NCBI RefSeq assembly: GCF_029607905.1
Contig: NZ_JAPHEH010000001.1
Span: 1,021,530 to 1,085,529 of the forward strand
DNA from: Thiovibrio frasassiensis
GTDB taxonomy: Bacteria > Desulfobacterota > Desulfobulbia > Desulfobulbales > Desulfurivibrionaceae
Length of the DNA stretch: 64,000 nucleotides
Direction: 5' to 3'
Part shown: positions 46,200-55,680 of the stretch, one piece after another
Layout: every line of letters starts with the position of its first letter
Position numbering within the stretch: the stretch's first letter is position 1
Translations under genes and position numbers: made by a program
Notes under the pieces: generated by a model
Told to the model about the DNA's origin: nothing
Seen by the model: only the letters and a program-made list of their open reading frames with translations
The model's database searches: none

Positions 46200-47197
46200 A
46201 GGGGTACTCGCAGGGCGACCAGCCGGATGAATTCGCCGACCATCTCCGTATAGTTCATCTTGTTTTCGGCCACGGCTGCGGCAAAACCTCCATCCGGACT
46301 GAGGCAGGGGTTGGCATTGATCTCAAGGATGTACAGACCCCCCTGGTCGTCGAGGCGCAGATCAACCCGGGCGTAATCGCGCAGACCGAAGAGAGTAAAG
46401 CACTCCTGGGACATGCTCCGCATGGCCTGTTGCACGGGCGCGGGCAGGTTGTTGGGGAAGCAGCGGGGAGAATGGTTGTATTCAAAGGATTCCTCGTCCC
46501 ATTTACCCTTGTAGCTGACAATGCGGTGCAGATCGGCGGGAAATTCGGAAAAATCGATCTCCGCCAGGGGCATGACCCGGGGCTGGGGATAGCCGAAAAG
46601 CGAGATATTGAACTCTCTTCCGGCGATATACTCTTCCACCAGGATGGCGCCGTACTGTCCATAGAGTGCTTCCAGTCGGGGAAGCAGGTCGGCGATTTCC
46701 GCAACCACCGATTCCTGCTCGATGCCGATGGAGGCATCCTGGAAGCGGGGCTTGAGGATCACCGGGAAATGAAGGCCTGCGGGCCGCAGTACCTCACCGC
46801 CCTCGTAGAGGAAAAAGGCGGGGGTGTGCAGCCCCGAGGCACCGAGGAGTCGTTTGAGGGTGAGTTTGTCCGTGGAGAGCAGCAATGCCATGGCCGAGGA
46901 GCCGGTGAAGGGAATCCCCAGCAGTTCGAGGACTGCGGCCGGGTGGCCGATGAGGAGCGGATCTTCGTCCACCGACTCGCAGAGGTTGAAGGCAAGGTCT
47001 ATCCCTTCTTCTTTTACGGTGGCGACAAAAGCGGCCAGATCGCGGCTGAAGGGGATGCGCACCCGGGGCTGGCCCAGTTCGGTGAGCGCGGTCTCGATGG
47101 CCTCCACCTGGGCCAGGACATCGACGGAGGATTCCCAGTTCGGCTCACCCTTGGGGATGGGCTGGTTATGGATGATCCCGACTTTGAGGTGTTTCAT
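46196..47197 (-). CDS. D-Ala-D-Ala-ligase-like ATP-grasp ligase 2
   Basis: 333 residues from ATG 47197. ATP-grasp architecture: N-terminal VGIIHNQPIPKGEPNW and DLAFNLCESVDEDPLLIGH, central HFPVILKPRFQDASIGIEQE with the ATP-binding lysine, EEYIAGREFNISLFGYP, and the metal/ATP site VDLRLDDQGGLYILEINANP. Such enzymes form an amide via an acyl phosphate; relatives include D-Ala-D-Ala ligase and many peptide ligases of small-molecule pathways. Overlaps ligase 1 and the GNAT by 4 bases each, so stoichiometric production is likely. The substrate cannot be read from sequence. Confidence 0.9.
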   Translation of the reverse strand: MKHLKVGIIHNQPIPKGEPNWESSVDVLAQVEAIETALTELGQPRVRIPFSRDLAAFVATVKEEGIDLAFNLCESVDEDPLLIGHPAAVLELLGIPFTGSSAMALLLSTDKLTLKRLLGASGLHTPAFFLYEGGEVLRPAGLHFPVILKPRFQDASIGIEQESVVAEIADLLPRLEALYGQYGAILVEEYIAGREFNISLFGYPQPRVMPLAEIDFSEFPADLHRIVSYKGKWDEESFEYNHSPRCFPNNLPAPVQQAMRSMSQECFTLFGLRDYARVDLRLDDQGGLYILEINANPCLSPDGGFAAAVAENKMNYTEMVGEFIRLVALRVPL

Positions 47198-48177
47198 GGG
47201 GCCAGCCCGAGCCGGGCAATGGCGGCTTCGACGATCTCGCTGAGCAGCTCCTGGTAGGTGATGCCGTATTTGGCGGCGATGATGCAGAGGTCGGAATGCT
47301 CGGGATGCAGCCCGGCCAGGGGGTTGACCTCGATGAAATTGGGGATGCCGTTGGCGTCGGAGCGCAGGTCCACCCTCCCCCCGTCCCGGCAATCCAGAGC
47401 CTGCCAAGCGGCCAGGGCGGTTGCTTCCGCCTGGTGCGCTTCCGCATCGTCCACCTTGCGGTATTCCACCAGCTCTTCGCAGAACTCCTTGTTGTGATAC
47501 GAATAGACCTCCGGCTCGGAGTCGGGCAGCAGCACCACCTCCATGACCCCGATGGAGCGGGCTTTCGCGCCGTTGCCCACGATGCCTACGGTGAACTCCC
47601 TCCCCGGCAGATAGGCCTCCACCAGTACCGGCTGGTGGAAGGTTTGCAAGAGCTCGGCACAGACCACGTGCAGCTCTTCGCCGGTGCTGATCTTGGAGGC
47701 AGGGGTCACGCCCTTGCCGGTGCCCTCGGCCACCGGCTTGGCAAAGACCGGATAGGGCAGCGTCACCCCAGCCACGTCTTCGCTGCTTTTCACCACACTG
47801 AAGGCGGGGGTGGGGATGCCGAGATCCCGGACCACGTGTTTGCTCATTCCCTTGTGCAGGGTCAACCCCAGGACCAGAGGGTCGGAAAAGACGTAGGGAA
47901 TCCGGTGCGCCTCCAACAGGGCGGGCACCAGAGCTTCCCGGCCGAAGCCGTACAGCCCTTCGCAGATATTAAAAACCAGATCCCAGCGTTCCCCCCCGAG
48001 CAGCCGGGGCATGAGGCTCATGAAATTGCCGATGGGCACGGTTTCGTGGCCCATATCCCGCAGGGCCTGGTCAATGGCCGCGATGGTTGATTCCCGGTCG
48101 AACTCGGCGGTTTCTTCTTCCCCGTAGCCAGCGGCGAGATAGTCGCTCCGCAGGTCGTAGGTCATTCCAATCAGCAT
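47194..48177 (-). CDS. D-Ala-D-Ala-ligase-like ATP-grasp ligase 1
   Basis: 327 residues from ATG 48177, which follows CAAGGAACTCTC. ATP-grasp signatures: FNICEGLYGFGREALVPALL, GLTLHKGMSKHVVRD, LPYPVFAKPVAEGTGKGV, VLVEAYLPGREFTVGIVGNG and the metal-site RVDLRSDANGIPNFIEVNP. Only distantly similar to ligase 2, so the pair is likely to act on different substrates or in succession. It is the second gene of the kamA operon, downstream of a GC-rich repeat, and overlaps ligase 2 by 4 bases. A role in peptidoglycan synthesis is unlikely given the neighbours. Confidence 0.9.
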   Translation of the reverse strand: MLIGMTYDLRSDYLAAGYGEEETAEFDRESTIAAIDQALRDMGHETVPIGNFMSLMPRLLGGERWDLVFNICEGLYGFGREALVPALLEAHRIPYVFSDPLVLGLTLHKGMSKHVVRDLGIPTPAFSVVKSSEDVAGVTLPYPVFAKPVAEGTGKGVTPASKISTGEELHVVCAELLQTFHQPVLVEAYLPGREFTVGIVGNGAKARSIGVMEVVLLPDSEPEVYSYHNKEFCEELVEYRKVDDAEAHQAEATALAAWQALDCRDGGRVDLRSDANGIPNFIEVNPLAGLHPEHSDLCIIAAKYGITYQELLSEIVEAAIARLGLAP

Positions 48178-48220
48178 GAGAGAGTTCCTTGTTTTCAGGG
48201 CGATTAGCAAATGGCTAACA

Positions 48221-48360
48221 AGTTCCCTCCCCCCGAGGGGGGAGGGTTAGGGAGAGGGGGAAATAGCTGGACCGCTGGGTTGCAGCTTCACCCGCCCCCT
48301 GGCCCCTCCCGTCAAGGGAGGGGGGATTCAATTTGGCAGAATTTTGCAAGTGGCTCAGGG
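48221..48360. repeat. GC-rich intergenic repeat between kamA and ligase 1
   Basis: Contains two hairpins: CCCTCCCCCCGAGGGGGGAG (48225-48244) with GGTTAGGGAGAGGGGG, and CCCCTCCCGTCAAGGGAGGG (48303-48322). The right flank TTTTGCAAGTGGCTCAG matches the flank of the repeat at 12954. It interrupts the kamA operon and could act as an mRNA stability or processing hairpin giving different levels of kamA and the downstream genes. Confidence 0.7.
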
Positions 48361-48388
48361 CTAGGCGAAACATGGTAACCGTTTACGC

Positions 48389-49606
48389 TCAGCTTGCCCG
48401 GCTTGCCGCGCCGATCACGTCGGGGTAGCGGTAGACCTTGCCTTCGTAATTCCTGATCAAAAGATCGTTGCCCTCCCGGCCAACCACGGTTTCGGGAATG
48501 AGCGGGATCTTGCCGCCGCCGCCCGGCGCGTCGATCACATAGTTGGGCACGGCATAGCCGGAGGTGTGGCCTCGCAACCCTTGGTACATCTCCAACCCCT
48601 TGGAAACCGGGGTGCGGAAATGGGCCGAGCCGATGATGGGATCGCACTGGTACAGGTAATAGGGCTTGACCCGGATCTTGACCAAGCCGTGCATGAGCGT
48701 GCGCATGGTGTCCAGGGAATCGTTGATCCCGGAAAGGAGCACGGTCTGGCTGCCCAGGGGGATGCCTGAGTCGGCGAGCATGGCGCAGGCCTTGGTCGCT
48801 TCCGGGGTGAGTTCGTCGGGGTGGGTGCAGTGGATGCTCATCCACAGCGGGTGATATTTTTTCAGCATGGCTACCAGTTCCGGGGTGATGCGCTGGGGCA
48901 GCACCATGGGGGCCTTGGTGCCGATGCGGATCATCTCCACGTGCGGGATCCGGCGCAACCGGCTCAGCAGCCATTCGATCTGCTCGTCACCCATGGTCAG
49001 CGGATCGCCGCCGGAAAGGAGGACATCGCGGATCCCCGGGTTGGCGGCGATATAGGCGATGGCTTTCTGCCAGCGGGCCGGGCTGTGGCTCTTGCGCCGG
49101 CCGACCATGCGGGAGCGGGTGCAGTAGCGGCAGTAGCTCGAACAGTAGTCGGTGACCAGAAAGAGGACCCGGTCGGGATAGCGGTGCACCAAGCCCGGCA
49201 CCGGAGAGTGATTGTCCTCGCCCAGGGGATCGTGTTCCTCGCCCTGGGAAACCAGCAACTCACTCAAGGTCGGCACCATGGTGCGCCGGAGCGGCTGCTG
49301 CGGATTGTCAGGGGAAATGAGGCTGGCGTAGTAGGGAGTAATGGCCAGGGGCAGAGTGGCGCCATTAAAGGCCATGGCCTGCCGCTCGCTGTCCGAGAGG
49401 TCTATGAGCTTGCCGAGTTTTTTGAGGCTGGTGATGCGGTTGCGGAGCTGCCAGTGCCAGTCGTGCCAGTCGTCATCGGTGGCGAGGGGGAAATGGCGTT
49501 GCCGGAAGGTGGGGCTGGGGGGGTGGTTGGAAAAGGGAAAGGCGTTGGTGGGGCAACAACCTGGAGGTTCCTCTTGCTCCTCAATGTGGACAACCTTTTG
49601 CTGCAT
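48389..49606 (-). CDS. kamA: Lysine 2,3-aminomutase-family radical SAM enzyme
   Basis: 405 residues from ATG 49606 (after AAGGAGACGCACA). The radical-SAM cluster cysteines are C155, C159 and C162 in TDYCSSYCRYCTR; the PLP lysine is K366 in DAPGGGGKIP. D322 (in YQCDPIIG) and D359 lie exactly 37 apart and 44/7 residues before the PLP lysine, matching D293 and D330 of Clostridium lysine 2,3-aminomutase that bind the epsilon-amine. Glutamate 2,3-aminomutases have Lys and Asn there. So conversion of L-lysine to L-beta-lysine is the prediction. It heads the operon of two ATP-grasp ligases, a GNAT and a GNAT-deacetylase. Expressed from the 246-base upstream gap. Confidence 0.9.
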   Translation of the reverse strand: MQQKVVHIEEQEEPPGCCPTNAFPFSNHPPSPTFRQRHFPLATDDDWHDWHWQLRNRITSLKKLGKLIDLSDSERQAMAFNGATLPLAITPYYASLISPDNPQQPLRRTMVPTLSELLVSQGEEHDPLGEDNHSPVPGLVHRYPDRVLFLVTDYCSSYCRYCTRSRMVGRRKSHSPARWQKAIAYIAANPGIRDVLLSGGDPLTMGDEQIEWLLSRLRRIPHVEMIRIGTKAPMVLPQRITPELVAMLKKYHPLWMSIHCTHPDELTPEATKACAMLADSGIPLGSQTVLLSGINDSLDTMRTLMHGLVKIRVKPYYLYQCDPIIGSAHFRTPVSKGLEMYQGLRGHTSGYAVPNYVIDAPGGGGKIPLIPETVVGREGNDLLIRNYEGKVYRYPDVIGAASRAS

Positions 49607-49852
49607 TGTGCGTCTCCTTGCTGGATGGTCGATGGATCCATTAAAAAGATTAAATAATTTCAAAAGGATACCGCTGATCCCCGCAAGCGGGTCAGTGTAT
49701 TTGATGGAACCAGTTTATGCTCATTGCGCAAGAAAGTGTCAAGAAAAAAAGCAGGAGGGGTATTTTTTTTAACTTATTGTTTTTACGTAAATTTTTGTCG
49801 GTCTCTGTTTGCCCGTGCCGTTGTCGGAGCGGGGGTGGAAGGAGGATGCAGG

Positions 49853-50206
49853 TTAACTACCTAAAATAATTTGTAATAATTCAGAGAGGTCTCGGAAGCT
49901 GAAGGGCTTGGGGGTAACCCCACAAAAGCCATGTTCGCTGAAGTTGGCCATGCTCGGATCATCGGCATATCCGCTGGAGACAACGGCTTTTACTTGGGGG
50001 TCGAGCTGGCGGAGCCGGGCAATGGCTTCCTTGCCGCCCATGCCGCCGGGCACGGTCAGATCCATAATGACCAGATCGAAGGGCTGTCCGTTGGCCTCCA
50101 GGTAAAGGGTAATGGCTTCTGCCCCGTCCTTGGCGGTGTGGGGTCCATAGCCGAGTTTCTGGCGCCTGGCGGTGGAAACATTGCGGATGAGTTCTTCATC
50201 GTCCAT
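49853..50206 (-). pseudogene. Detached receiver domain, probably truncated at its 5' end
   Basis: 117 residues from ATG 50206. It is a receiver with acidic pocket DDEE, phospho-aspartate in FDLVIMDLTVPGGMGG and lysine in VTPKPFSF. The first ATG falls inside the first beta strand: in-frame codons just upstream read GKILI directly before MDDEE, and the frame stays open towards the preceding kinase gene without an ATG, GTG or TTG that is convincing. It therefore looks like the tail of a hybrid kinase whose body is lost, or a second receiver moved out of frame from the kinase at 50295. Still possibly translated from a rare start. Confidence 0.6.
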
Positions 50207-50294
50207 GATCAGAATTTTGCCTGGCCTTTGTTGAGCGGTGCCCCCTGTTGTGTTGCGATGCTCTCTTCTGCGCGGGAGGAGGCCTGTGTCAGCG

Positions 50295-52649
50295 TTATTC
50301 CCCGGACTGGGGGAAAGAGAAGTGGTCTAACCGCTCCATGAGACTGGCGATGGTGAAGGGTTTTGAGACATAATCGTCCATGCCCGCGGCCAGGCATTTC
50401 TCGCTATACCCCTTCATGGCATGGGCGGTTAAGGCGATGATCGGAATATGGCGCGTTGTTCCTTGTTCCAGGGCGCGGATTTTTTCGGTTGCCTCAAAGC
50501 CGTCCATTTCCGGCATCTGCACATCCATTAGAATCAGGTCGAAATGTTCGGCCCCATATTTTTCCAAGGCATCCAGCCCATTATTGGCGATCACCACGGA
50601 ATGCCCCTCCTTCTCCAGCAGTTTTTGCGCCACCTTTTGGTTCACAAGGTTGTCTTCCGCCAGCAGGATATGGAGTTTTTCCTTCTTTCCCGCCTGTGGT
50701 GTTGCCTGTTGGGGGGCAGGGTGTTCCGCCTGGACAAAAACGGTGGAGATACTCCTGAGCAGATCCTTTTGCCGACAGGGTTTGAGCAGATAGGCGTGCA
50801 CCCCGAGGCGCTGGCTTCTAACCTTATCTTCCGGCAGACCGGCGGAGGTGAGGATGATCACCGGCAGCTCAGCCAGCTGTTGCTGTTGGCGGATTTTTTC
50901 AATCAGGGTGAAACCGTCCATTTCCGGCATCTGGATATCGATAATGGCAAGGGCAAAGGGGTCTGCCGCCGCAAGGTGCTTCTGCAACATCTCCAGCGCC
51001 TCTGCCCCGCCGGAAGCAGCCTGTGCCTGCATGTTCAATTGCCCCAGTTTCTGGAGCAGGATTTTTTGGTTGATGGGGTTGTCGTCCACAACCAGAACGG
51101 ATTTTCCTGCCAAAAAGGCCGGAGAGGCTTGGGGGATGACTTTTGCTTGCGATTGTTTCTCGCAGAGGATGGTGAAGTAAAAGGTGGAGCCGACATTGGG
51201 TGTGCTTTCCAGCCAGATGCGCCCTCCCATGAGATGAACAAGGCGGGACGAGATGGAGAGTCCCAGACCGGTGCCACCAAATTTTCTTGCCATGGAGCTG
51301 TCTACCTGGCTGAAGGCCTCAAAAATCCGTTGCTGCTGCTCTTCGGGTATGCCGATGCCTTTGTCGGAGACCGCAAAGAGTAATTCAACCACGCCGTCGT
51401 ACTCCGCTTTTCGCTGTACCTTCAGCAGAATCTGGCCGGATTCGGTGAATTTAATGCTGTTTCCCATGAGGTTGGTAATAATCTGCTGGAGACGAAAGGC
51501 ATCGCCAACCAGAAATTCCGGGACATCCTCCTCGATCTGGCACAACAGCTCCAGTTTTTTCTCGTGTGCCCGGACCGCTTGTTCTTGCGTGGTATCCTCG
51601 ACGGTTTCCCGAAGATTGAAGTCGTTGTAAGTGATGTCCAGCTTCTGCGCCTCGATTTTGGAAAAATCCAGGATATCGTTAATGACCTGGATGAGGCGGT
51701 TGGCCGAAAGGTCGATGGTTTCCAGGAAATCCCGCTGTTCTTCCGTCAGTTCCGTTTGCAGGGCCAGCTGGGTCATGCCGATGACCCCGTTCATGGGGGT
51801 GCGGATTTCATGGCTCATGTTGGCAAGAAATTCTGATTTTGCCCGGCTTGCCGCCTCGGCGGCCTCTTTCGCCAGGACAAGGTCTTTGGTCCGTTCCTCA
51901 ATTTTTTCTTCAAGATCGCTATGTGCTTGGATGAGGGCGTGATCCCGGAGTTCAATCTCACCAAGCATTTCGTTAAAGCCCATGGTCAGCGCGCCGATCT
52001 CGTCCTTGTTTTTCACCGAGGCCCGCAGAGAGTAATCCTGATTGCGCGTAATCCCGCGGATGGTTGCGGCAAGCTGTTCAATGGGGCGGGTGAAGACCCG
52101 TTGCAGTTTTCCGGTGATAAGCCAGACGAGAAAAAAGGTTACTCCCATGACCAGGAGGGCGACCAGGAGATACCGTTGGAGCAGGAGTGGTTCATCATGG
52201 CGATCGGAGCGGGCAAAGACCATCCCCACCGTTTTATCCTGGAGCTTTATTTCCGTAAGAAAATCGATGGAATCGTTGCCAAAGACCGGGGTATTGAGCG
52301 GGATGGTCGGTGGTTGAAACTCGGTTTCGGTCATCGCCTTGTTCGTGGTATAGGTGGCAAAGACTCGGTGGTCCGGGGTGAGGATGGCAGCATATACGAT
52401 ACACGGTTCGGCGCGCAACGCCAGCAGGGTTTCCCTGGCGGCGTCCTGATCGGAAAAAACCACGGTGGATTTTGCATTGTCGGCGATGGCTTTGGTCAAG
52501 ACAGCCAGGTTTTTTATCAGGAGATGACGCAAGGTGAAAAAATCATAGGCGCACATGACGCTGTTGACAAAAATCAACACCCCGCCGGTAACCAGCATGA
52601 TTATCAGCAGGAGCTTTTTTCTGATCGGGAGCGCGTTAAAGTATTCCAT
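50295..52649 (-). CDS. Hybrid histidine kinase, HAMP and two receivers
   Basis: 784 residues. N-terminal helix ([20 protein letters not shown]), a periplasmic region of about 120 residues of the CHASE8 kind ([20 protein letters not shown]), second helix ([19 protein letters not shown]), HAMP, coiled coil, HisKA with [17 protein letters not shown], HATPase ([22 protein letters not shown]) and two tandem receivers ([46 protein letters not shown]). BarA-like layout. The start overlaps the YfiR-like gene by 14 bases, and a TonB receptor precedes that. The three form a sensing cassette seen repeatedly in proteobacteria. Confidence 0.92.
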   Translation of the reverse strand: MEYFNALPIRKKLLLIIMLVTGGVLIFVNSVMCAYDFFTLRHLLIKNLAVLTKAIADNAKSTVVFSDQDAARETLLALRAEPCIVYAAILTPDHRVFATYTTNKAMTETEFQPPTIPLNTPVFGNDSIDFLTEIKLQDKTVGMVFARSDRHDEPLLLQRYLLVALLVMGVTFFLVWLITGKLQRVFTRPIEQLAATIRGITRNQDYSLRASVKNKDEIGALTMGFNEMLGEIELRDHALIQAHSDLEEKIEERTKDLVLAKEAAEAASRAKSEFLANMSHEIRTPMNGVIGMTQLALQTELTEEQRDFLETIDLSANRLIQVINDILDFSKIEAQKLDITYNDFNLRETVEDTTQEQAVRAHEKKLELLCQIEEDVPEFLVGDAFRLQQIITNLMGNSIKFTESGQILLKVQRKAEYDGVVELLFAVSDKGIGIPEEQQQRIFEAFSQVDSSMARKFGGTGLGLSISSRLVHLMGGRIWLESTPNVGSTFYFTILCEKQSQAKVIPQASPAFLAGKSVLVVDDNPINQKILLQKLGQLNMQAQAASGGAEALEMLQKHLAAADPFALAIIDIQMPEMDGFTLIEKIRQQQQLAELPVIILTSAGLPEDKVRSQRLGVHAYLLKPCRQKDLLRSISTVFVQAEHPAPQQATPQAGKKEKLHILLAEDNLVNQKVAQKLLEKEGHSVVIANNGLDALEKYGAEHFDLILMDVQMPEMDGFEATEKIRALEQGTTRHIPIIALTAHAMKGYSEKCLAAGMDDYVSKPFTIASLMERLDHFSFPQSGE

Positions 52650-53310
52650 CTTCCTTTGTTGTTTCCTGGTTTAGGTCTGAGGTCATGGTGTTTGGCGCGG
52701 TCACGCGGATGGGTCTGTTCTCCTCGATGGCCGACTGGTCAGGGCCAACGGCAAGCATGAGAAGCCGGGAGCTGATTTTGAGGTCTCCTTTTTCGGTTGC
52801 AGCCGGATTGATTTGAAACTTGATCTTTGCTCCTTTTCGGACAAAATTAATATCGCCGCCCAGGGAAATGAAGTTTTTTCCTTCCCCCACGGTGATCACC
52901 GGTTTTCCCTGGAGTTGGGCCAGGATCTTCGGCAGGTCCGAATTTTTATACGATTCCATGAAAAAGATCATGTGTGCCTTGTCGAGATCCTCGGCAGAGC
53001 TGGTGACGATAACCTTGAGGGGGCGTGCGCCGATAACGCTGTTTTGCAAGGCATGTTCAATGGTGCGGTCTTTTTCCCCGCCACCGACAATAACCAGAAC
53101 AAAAGGACTCTTGGCGGAGTCAAAAGAGCGCTCTGGCCACTTGATGAAATTGAAAAAATTATAGAGAAAGCCGGCCTTGAGCTCGTACTCTTCATAGTTT
53201 GCGCCGGAGGCCTTGTCACAAGGCAGGCAAAAGAGGCAGAGGAGCGCGAAAAGCGCGAAGACGCGCTTGCGGCCAGGGATACTTTTTTTTTGTAAAATCT
53301 CAGGCTTCAT
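52636..53310 (-). CDS. YfiR-family (DUF4154) periplasmic protein
   Basis: 224 residues. Signal peptide ([19 protein letters not shown], cleaved about residue 36), then the YfiR pattern: [69 protein letters not shown] and [11 protein letters not shown]. YfiR in Pseudomonas is a periplasmic repressor of the diguanylate cyclase YfiN; here it sits between a TonB receptor and a hybrid kinase, suggesting it passes a signal to that kinase's periplasmic domain. Inferred from context. Confidence 0.9.
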   Translation of the reverse strand: MKPEILQKKSIPGRKRVFALFALLCLFCLPCDKASGANYEEYELKAGFLYNFFNFIKWPERSFDSAKSPFVLVIVGGGEKDRTIEHALQNSVIGARPLKVIVTSSAEDLDKAHMIFFMESYKNSDLPKILAQLQGKPVITVGEGKNFISLGGDINFVRKGAKIKFQINPAATEKGDLKISSRLLMLAVGPDQSAIEENRPIRVTAPNTMTSDLNQETTKEDGIL

Positions 53311-53321
53311 GGAACCCTTGC

Positions 53322-55394
53322 CTAAAAGGTCATGCGTACTTGCGCATAGACGCTGCGCTCAATTTCCGAGGGGATGGTGTTGATGAACAACGAACCGAAT
53401 TCGGGTTGGGCGTTATCGAGCAGATTCTGGCCTACCAGGGAGAGTTCGACCTGGGGGTTGAGCTGCCAGCCGATTCTGGCATCGAGGGTGACATAGCTGG
53501 CGATGCCATAGGTCGGGAGATTGTCCACATAGCGCAGCCAGGTGTCCAGGGTGAGGCGGGAGCCGAGATCCATCATGGACCTGAGCGATACCTGATTGCG
53601 GGGGCTCTCCCCTTCGGCATCCTCGCTTGCATAAAGCCCCTGGCCGGTTTCCTGCAAATCCAGGCGCAGGAAGGTGTAGGCCAATTGCAAACGCCACCAT
53701 TCCAAGGGCTTGGCGTCTGCGACCAGCTCGAAGCCGTAGGTTTGTCCTTCCATGGTGTTGCCGGCTTCATAGTTGAGCTGATAGAGTATGCCAGGGGTGC
53801 TGTTGGCGGTTATAAAATTTGCTGCCGGAAACGGAGGGGTGGTCCGCAATCGGCTGTAGTCGTTGAGAAAGGCGGTCAGATCAAAGGCGAGTTTTTCGTG
53901 GACCTGGGTTCGGTAGCCGATCTCGTAGGCCGTGAGTTTTTCGGATTTGTACTCCTCGTTGCCGTTGATGACAAACTCCGCCAAGCCAGCAGGAAAAAGT
54001 GAAAGTTGGGGAATATATGTGCTGGGAACAATGGCGCTGCTGATCCGGATGTCGTGCTCTGCCTGGGAGGGGGTGCGCACCGCCTGGCTCACCGCACCCC
54101 AGAAGGTATGGTGCTTGTGCGGGGTGTAGAGTAACCGAGCGTTGGGTTGGGCCTCATAGCCGGTGAAGTCATTGTGCTCGAACTTGGAGCCCAAGGTGAG
54201 CCGGAGCAGGTCATCGATCAGGGTGATTTCATCCTGGACAAAGGCGCTGAGCAGTTGATCGGTTCTGCTGGCTGGAGCAAAGGAGAAGGTCGCGCTGTTT
54301 TCCAAAGTATCATGGCTATAGCGGTAGCCCAACCCCCAGGTCAGTTCCTGTCTCTCCGTGGCCTGAAAGCGGTGTTGGAATTCGATGTCACCCGTACCCC
54401 GGTCGTCGCCCAAAAGCCGGTCGTTGCTTTTGGCCAGGTCGTAATACCCCTGGAGTGACATCTCCGAGTTGTTGGGACCTTTTCTGGTCAACCGGCCCAG
54501 GAGATTCCCGCCCCGGATGTGGCTTGGGTTGCTGATGTCGGTAGTGAAGGGTGGGATTAGTGTGGGGATGTTGGTTGCGGCGTCGGCATAGCCGTTGTAT
54601 CCGTCTCCTTGGATGGTATAGGAATAGGGGGAATCGGGGGCTGCGCTGTCCAGTCGAAAGCCGCCGCGGGCTTGGTGCCAGTCGTCATTGGCCTCGCTGC
54701 CGTTAGCGAATTCCAGGTCGTCGCGATAGAAATTTTTTCCGTATACCCGGTAGGTAGTATGCTCATTGATCTTGGTGCCATAGCGAACGGACCCGAACCC
54801 TTTTTCCTCGCTGCCGGTTCCGGCGGTGAGCAACCCGCCCTGGGTATCCGCCGAGTGCTTGGTGATGATATTGATGACGCCGTTGACCGCATTGGCCCCC
54901 CAGAGGCTGGCTCCAGGACCGCGGATCACCTCGATCCGCTCGATGTCATCGAGCATGGTGTCCTGGGCATTCCAAAGGACGCCGGAAAAAAGCGGATTGT
55001 ACAGGGTGCGGCCATCCATGAGCACCAGCAGTTTGTTGGAGGAAAAGGCGTTGAACCCTCTGCTGCTTACTGCCCATTTGTTGGCGTCTATCCGGGCCAC
55101 CTGCAGGCCGGGTACCATGCGCAGTACTTCCGGAATGGAGGTGGCACCCGAGCGTTTTATGTCTTCCTGGCTGACCACGAAAACGGCGGCTGCCGCATCG
55201 CTGGCCTTTTCGGTTTTTTTGGAAACCGAGGTGATGTCCACGGAAAGCAGCTCTTCAAGGGAAAGCGCGGTGATTTTGGGGTGTGCCGCCCAGCAAGGCT
55301 GGCTGCTGGCCATCAGGATGGAGATGGCTGTAAGGGTAGTTGCTTTGCGGGATAGGCTCGGTTTTCTTTTTTTGGCTGAGCGGAAAGCTGCCAT
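53322..55394 (-). CDS. TonB-dependent outer membrane receptor
   Basis: 690 residues. Signal peptide at the N-terminus (cleavage near CWA, residue 36), a TonB-box-like LEELLSVDITSVSKKTEKAS, plug domain (VFVVSQEDIKRSGATSIPEV, RIEVIRGPGASLWGANAVNG) and a beta barrel ending in the aromatic-terminated YAQVRMTF. Plug and barrel are complete. It resembles vitamin B12/siderophore-type receptors that pair with YfiR proteins; substrate unknown. It is the first gene of the receptor-YfiR-kinase cassette, ending 11 bases before the YfiR gene. Confidence 0.95.
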   Translation of the reverse strand: MAAFRSAKKRKPSLSRKATTLTAISILMASSQPCWAAHPKITALSLEELLSVDITSVSKKTEKASDAAAAVFVVSQEDIKRSGATSIPEVLRMVPGLQVARIDANKWAVSSRGFNAFSSNKLLVLMDGRTLYNPLFSGVLWNAQDTMLDDIERIEVIRGPGASLWGANAVNGVINIITKHSADTQGGLLTAGTGSEEKGFGSVRYGTKINEHTTYRVYGKNFYRDDLEFANGSEANDDWHQARGGFRLDSAAPDSPYSYTIQGDGYNGYADAATNIPTLIPPFTTDISNPSHIRGGNLLGRLTRKGPNNSEMSLQGYYDLAKSNDRLLGDDRGTGDIEFQHRFQATERQELTWGLGYRYSHDTLENSATFSFAPASRTDQLLSAFVQDEITLIDDLLRLTLGSKFEHNDFTGYEAQPNARLLYTPHKHHTFWGAVSQAVRTPSQAEHDIRISSAIVPSTYIPQLSLFPAGLAEFVINGNEEYKSEKLTAYEIGYRTQVHEKLAFDLTAFLNDYSRLRTTPPFPAANFITANSTPGILYQLNYEAGNTMEGQTYGFELVADAKPLEWWRLQLAYTFLRLDLQETGQGLYASEDAEGESPRNQVSLRSMMDLGSRLTLDTWLRYVDNLPTYGIASYVTLDARIGWQLNPQVELSLVGQNLLDNAQPEFGSLFINTIPSEIERSVYAQVRMTF

Positions 55395-55680
55395 CGGTGC
55401 GCCTCTTTTTTTCGTGAGCCTTGCGGCAGAAGGAAGTTGCGGCCATACTTGCTGGAAGCAATTATTGTAATTCTACTTTTTTCCCCTATCATAGGCAAGT
55501 AGTAGAATGTTGGCTTATGGTTTTCCAAGTGTCGCCGGGAAAGAAAATCTCCACTGTGTTTGGATCCCGCATTTATCCTTTAAGCGTATCAGAAGTTGGG
55601 CGCAAATGGAAAAATAAAGCCTGGCTTTTTGTCCGGGGTTTTGAGTACCTTGTTTTCCACGCAGAGCAGACGGGAGAGAC

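Noticed and set aside
48221-48360. GC-rich hairpins as a CRISPR array
   Set aside because: No regularly spaced identical repeats and no cas genes; these are imperfect intergenic hairpins.
49673-49694. Imperfect hairpin CTGATCCCCGC...GCGGGTCAG upstream of kamA as an attenuator
   Set aside because: Short, with a mismatch and no T-run in either direction; not enough to call.
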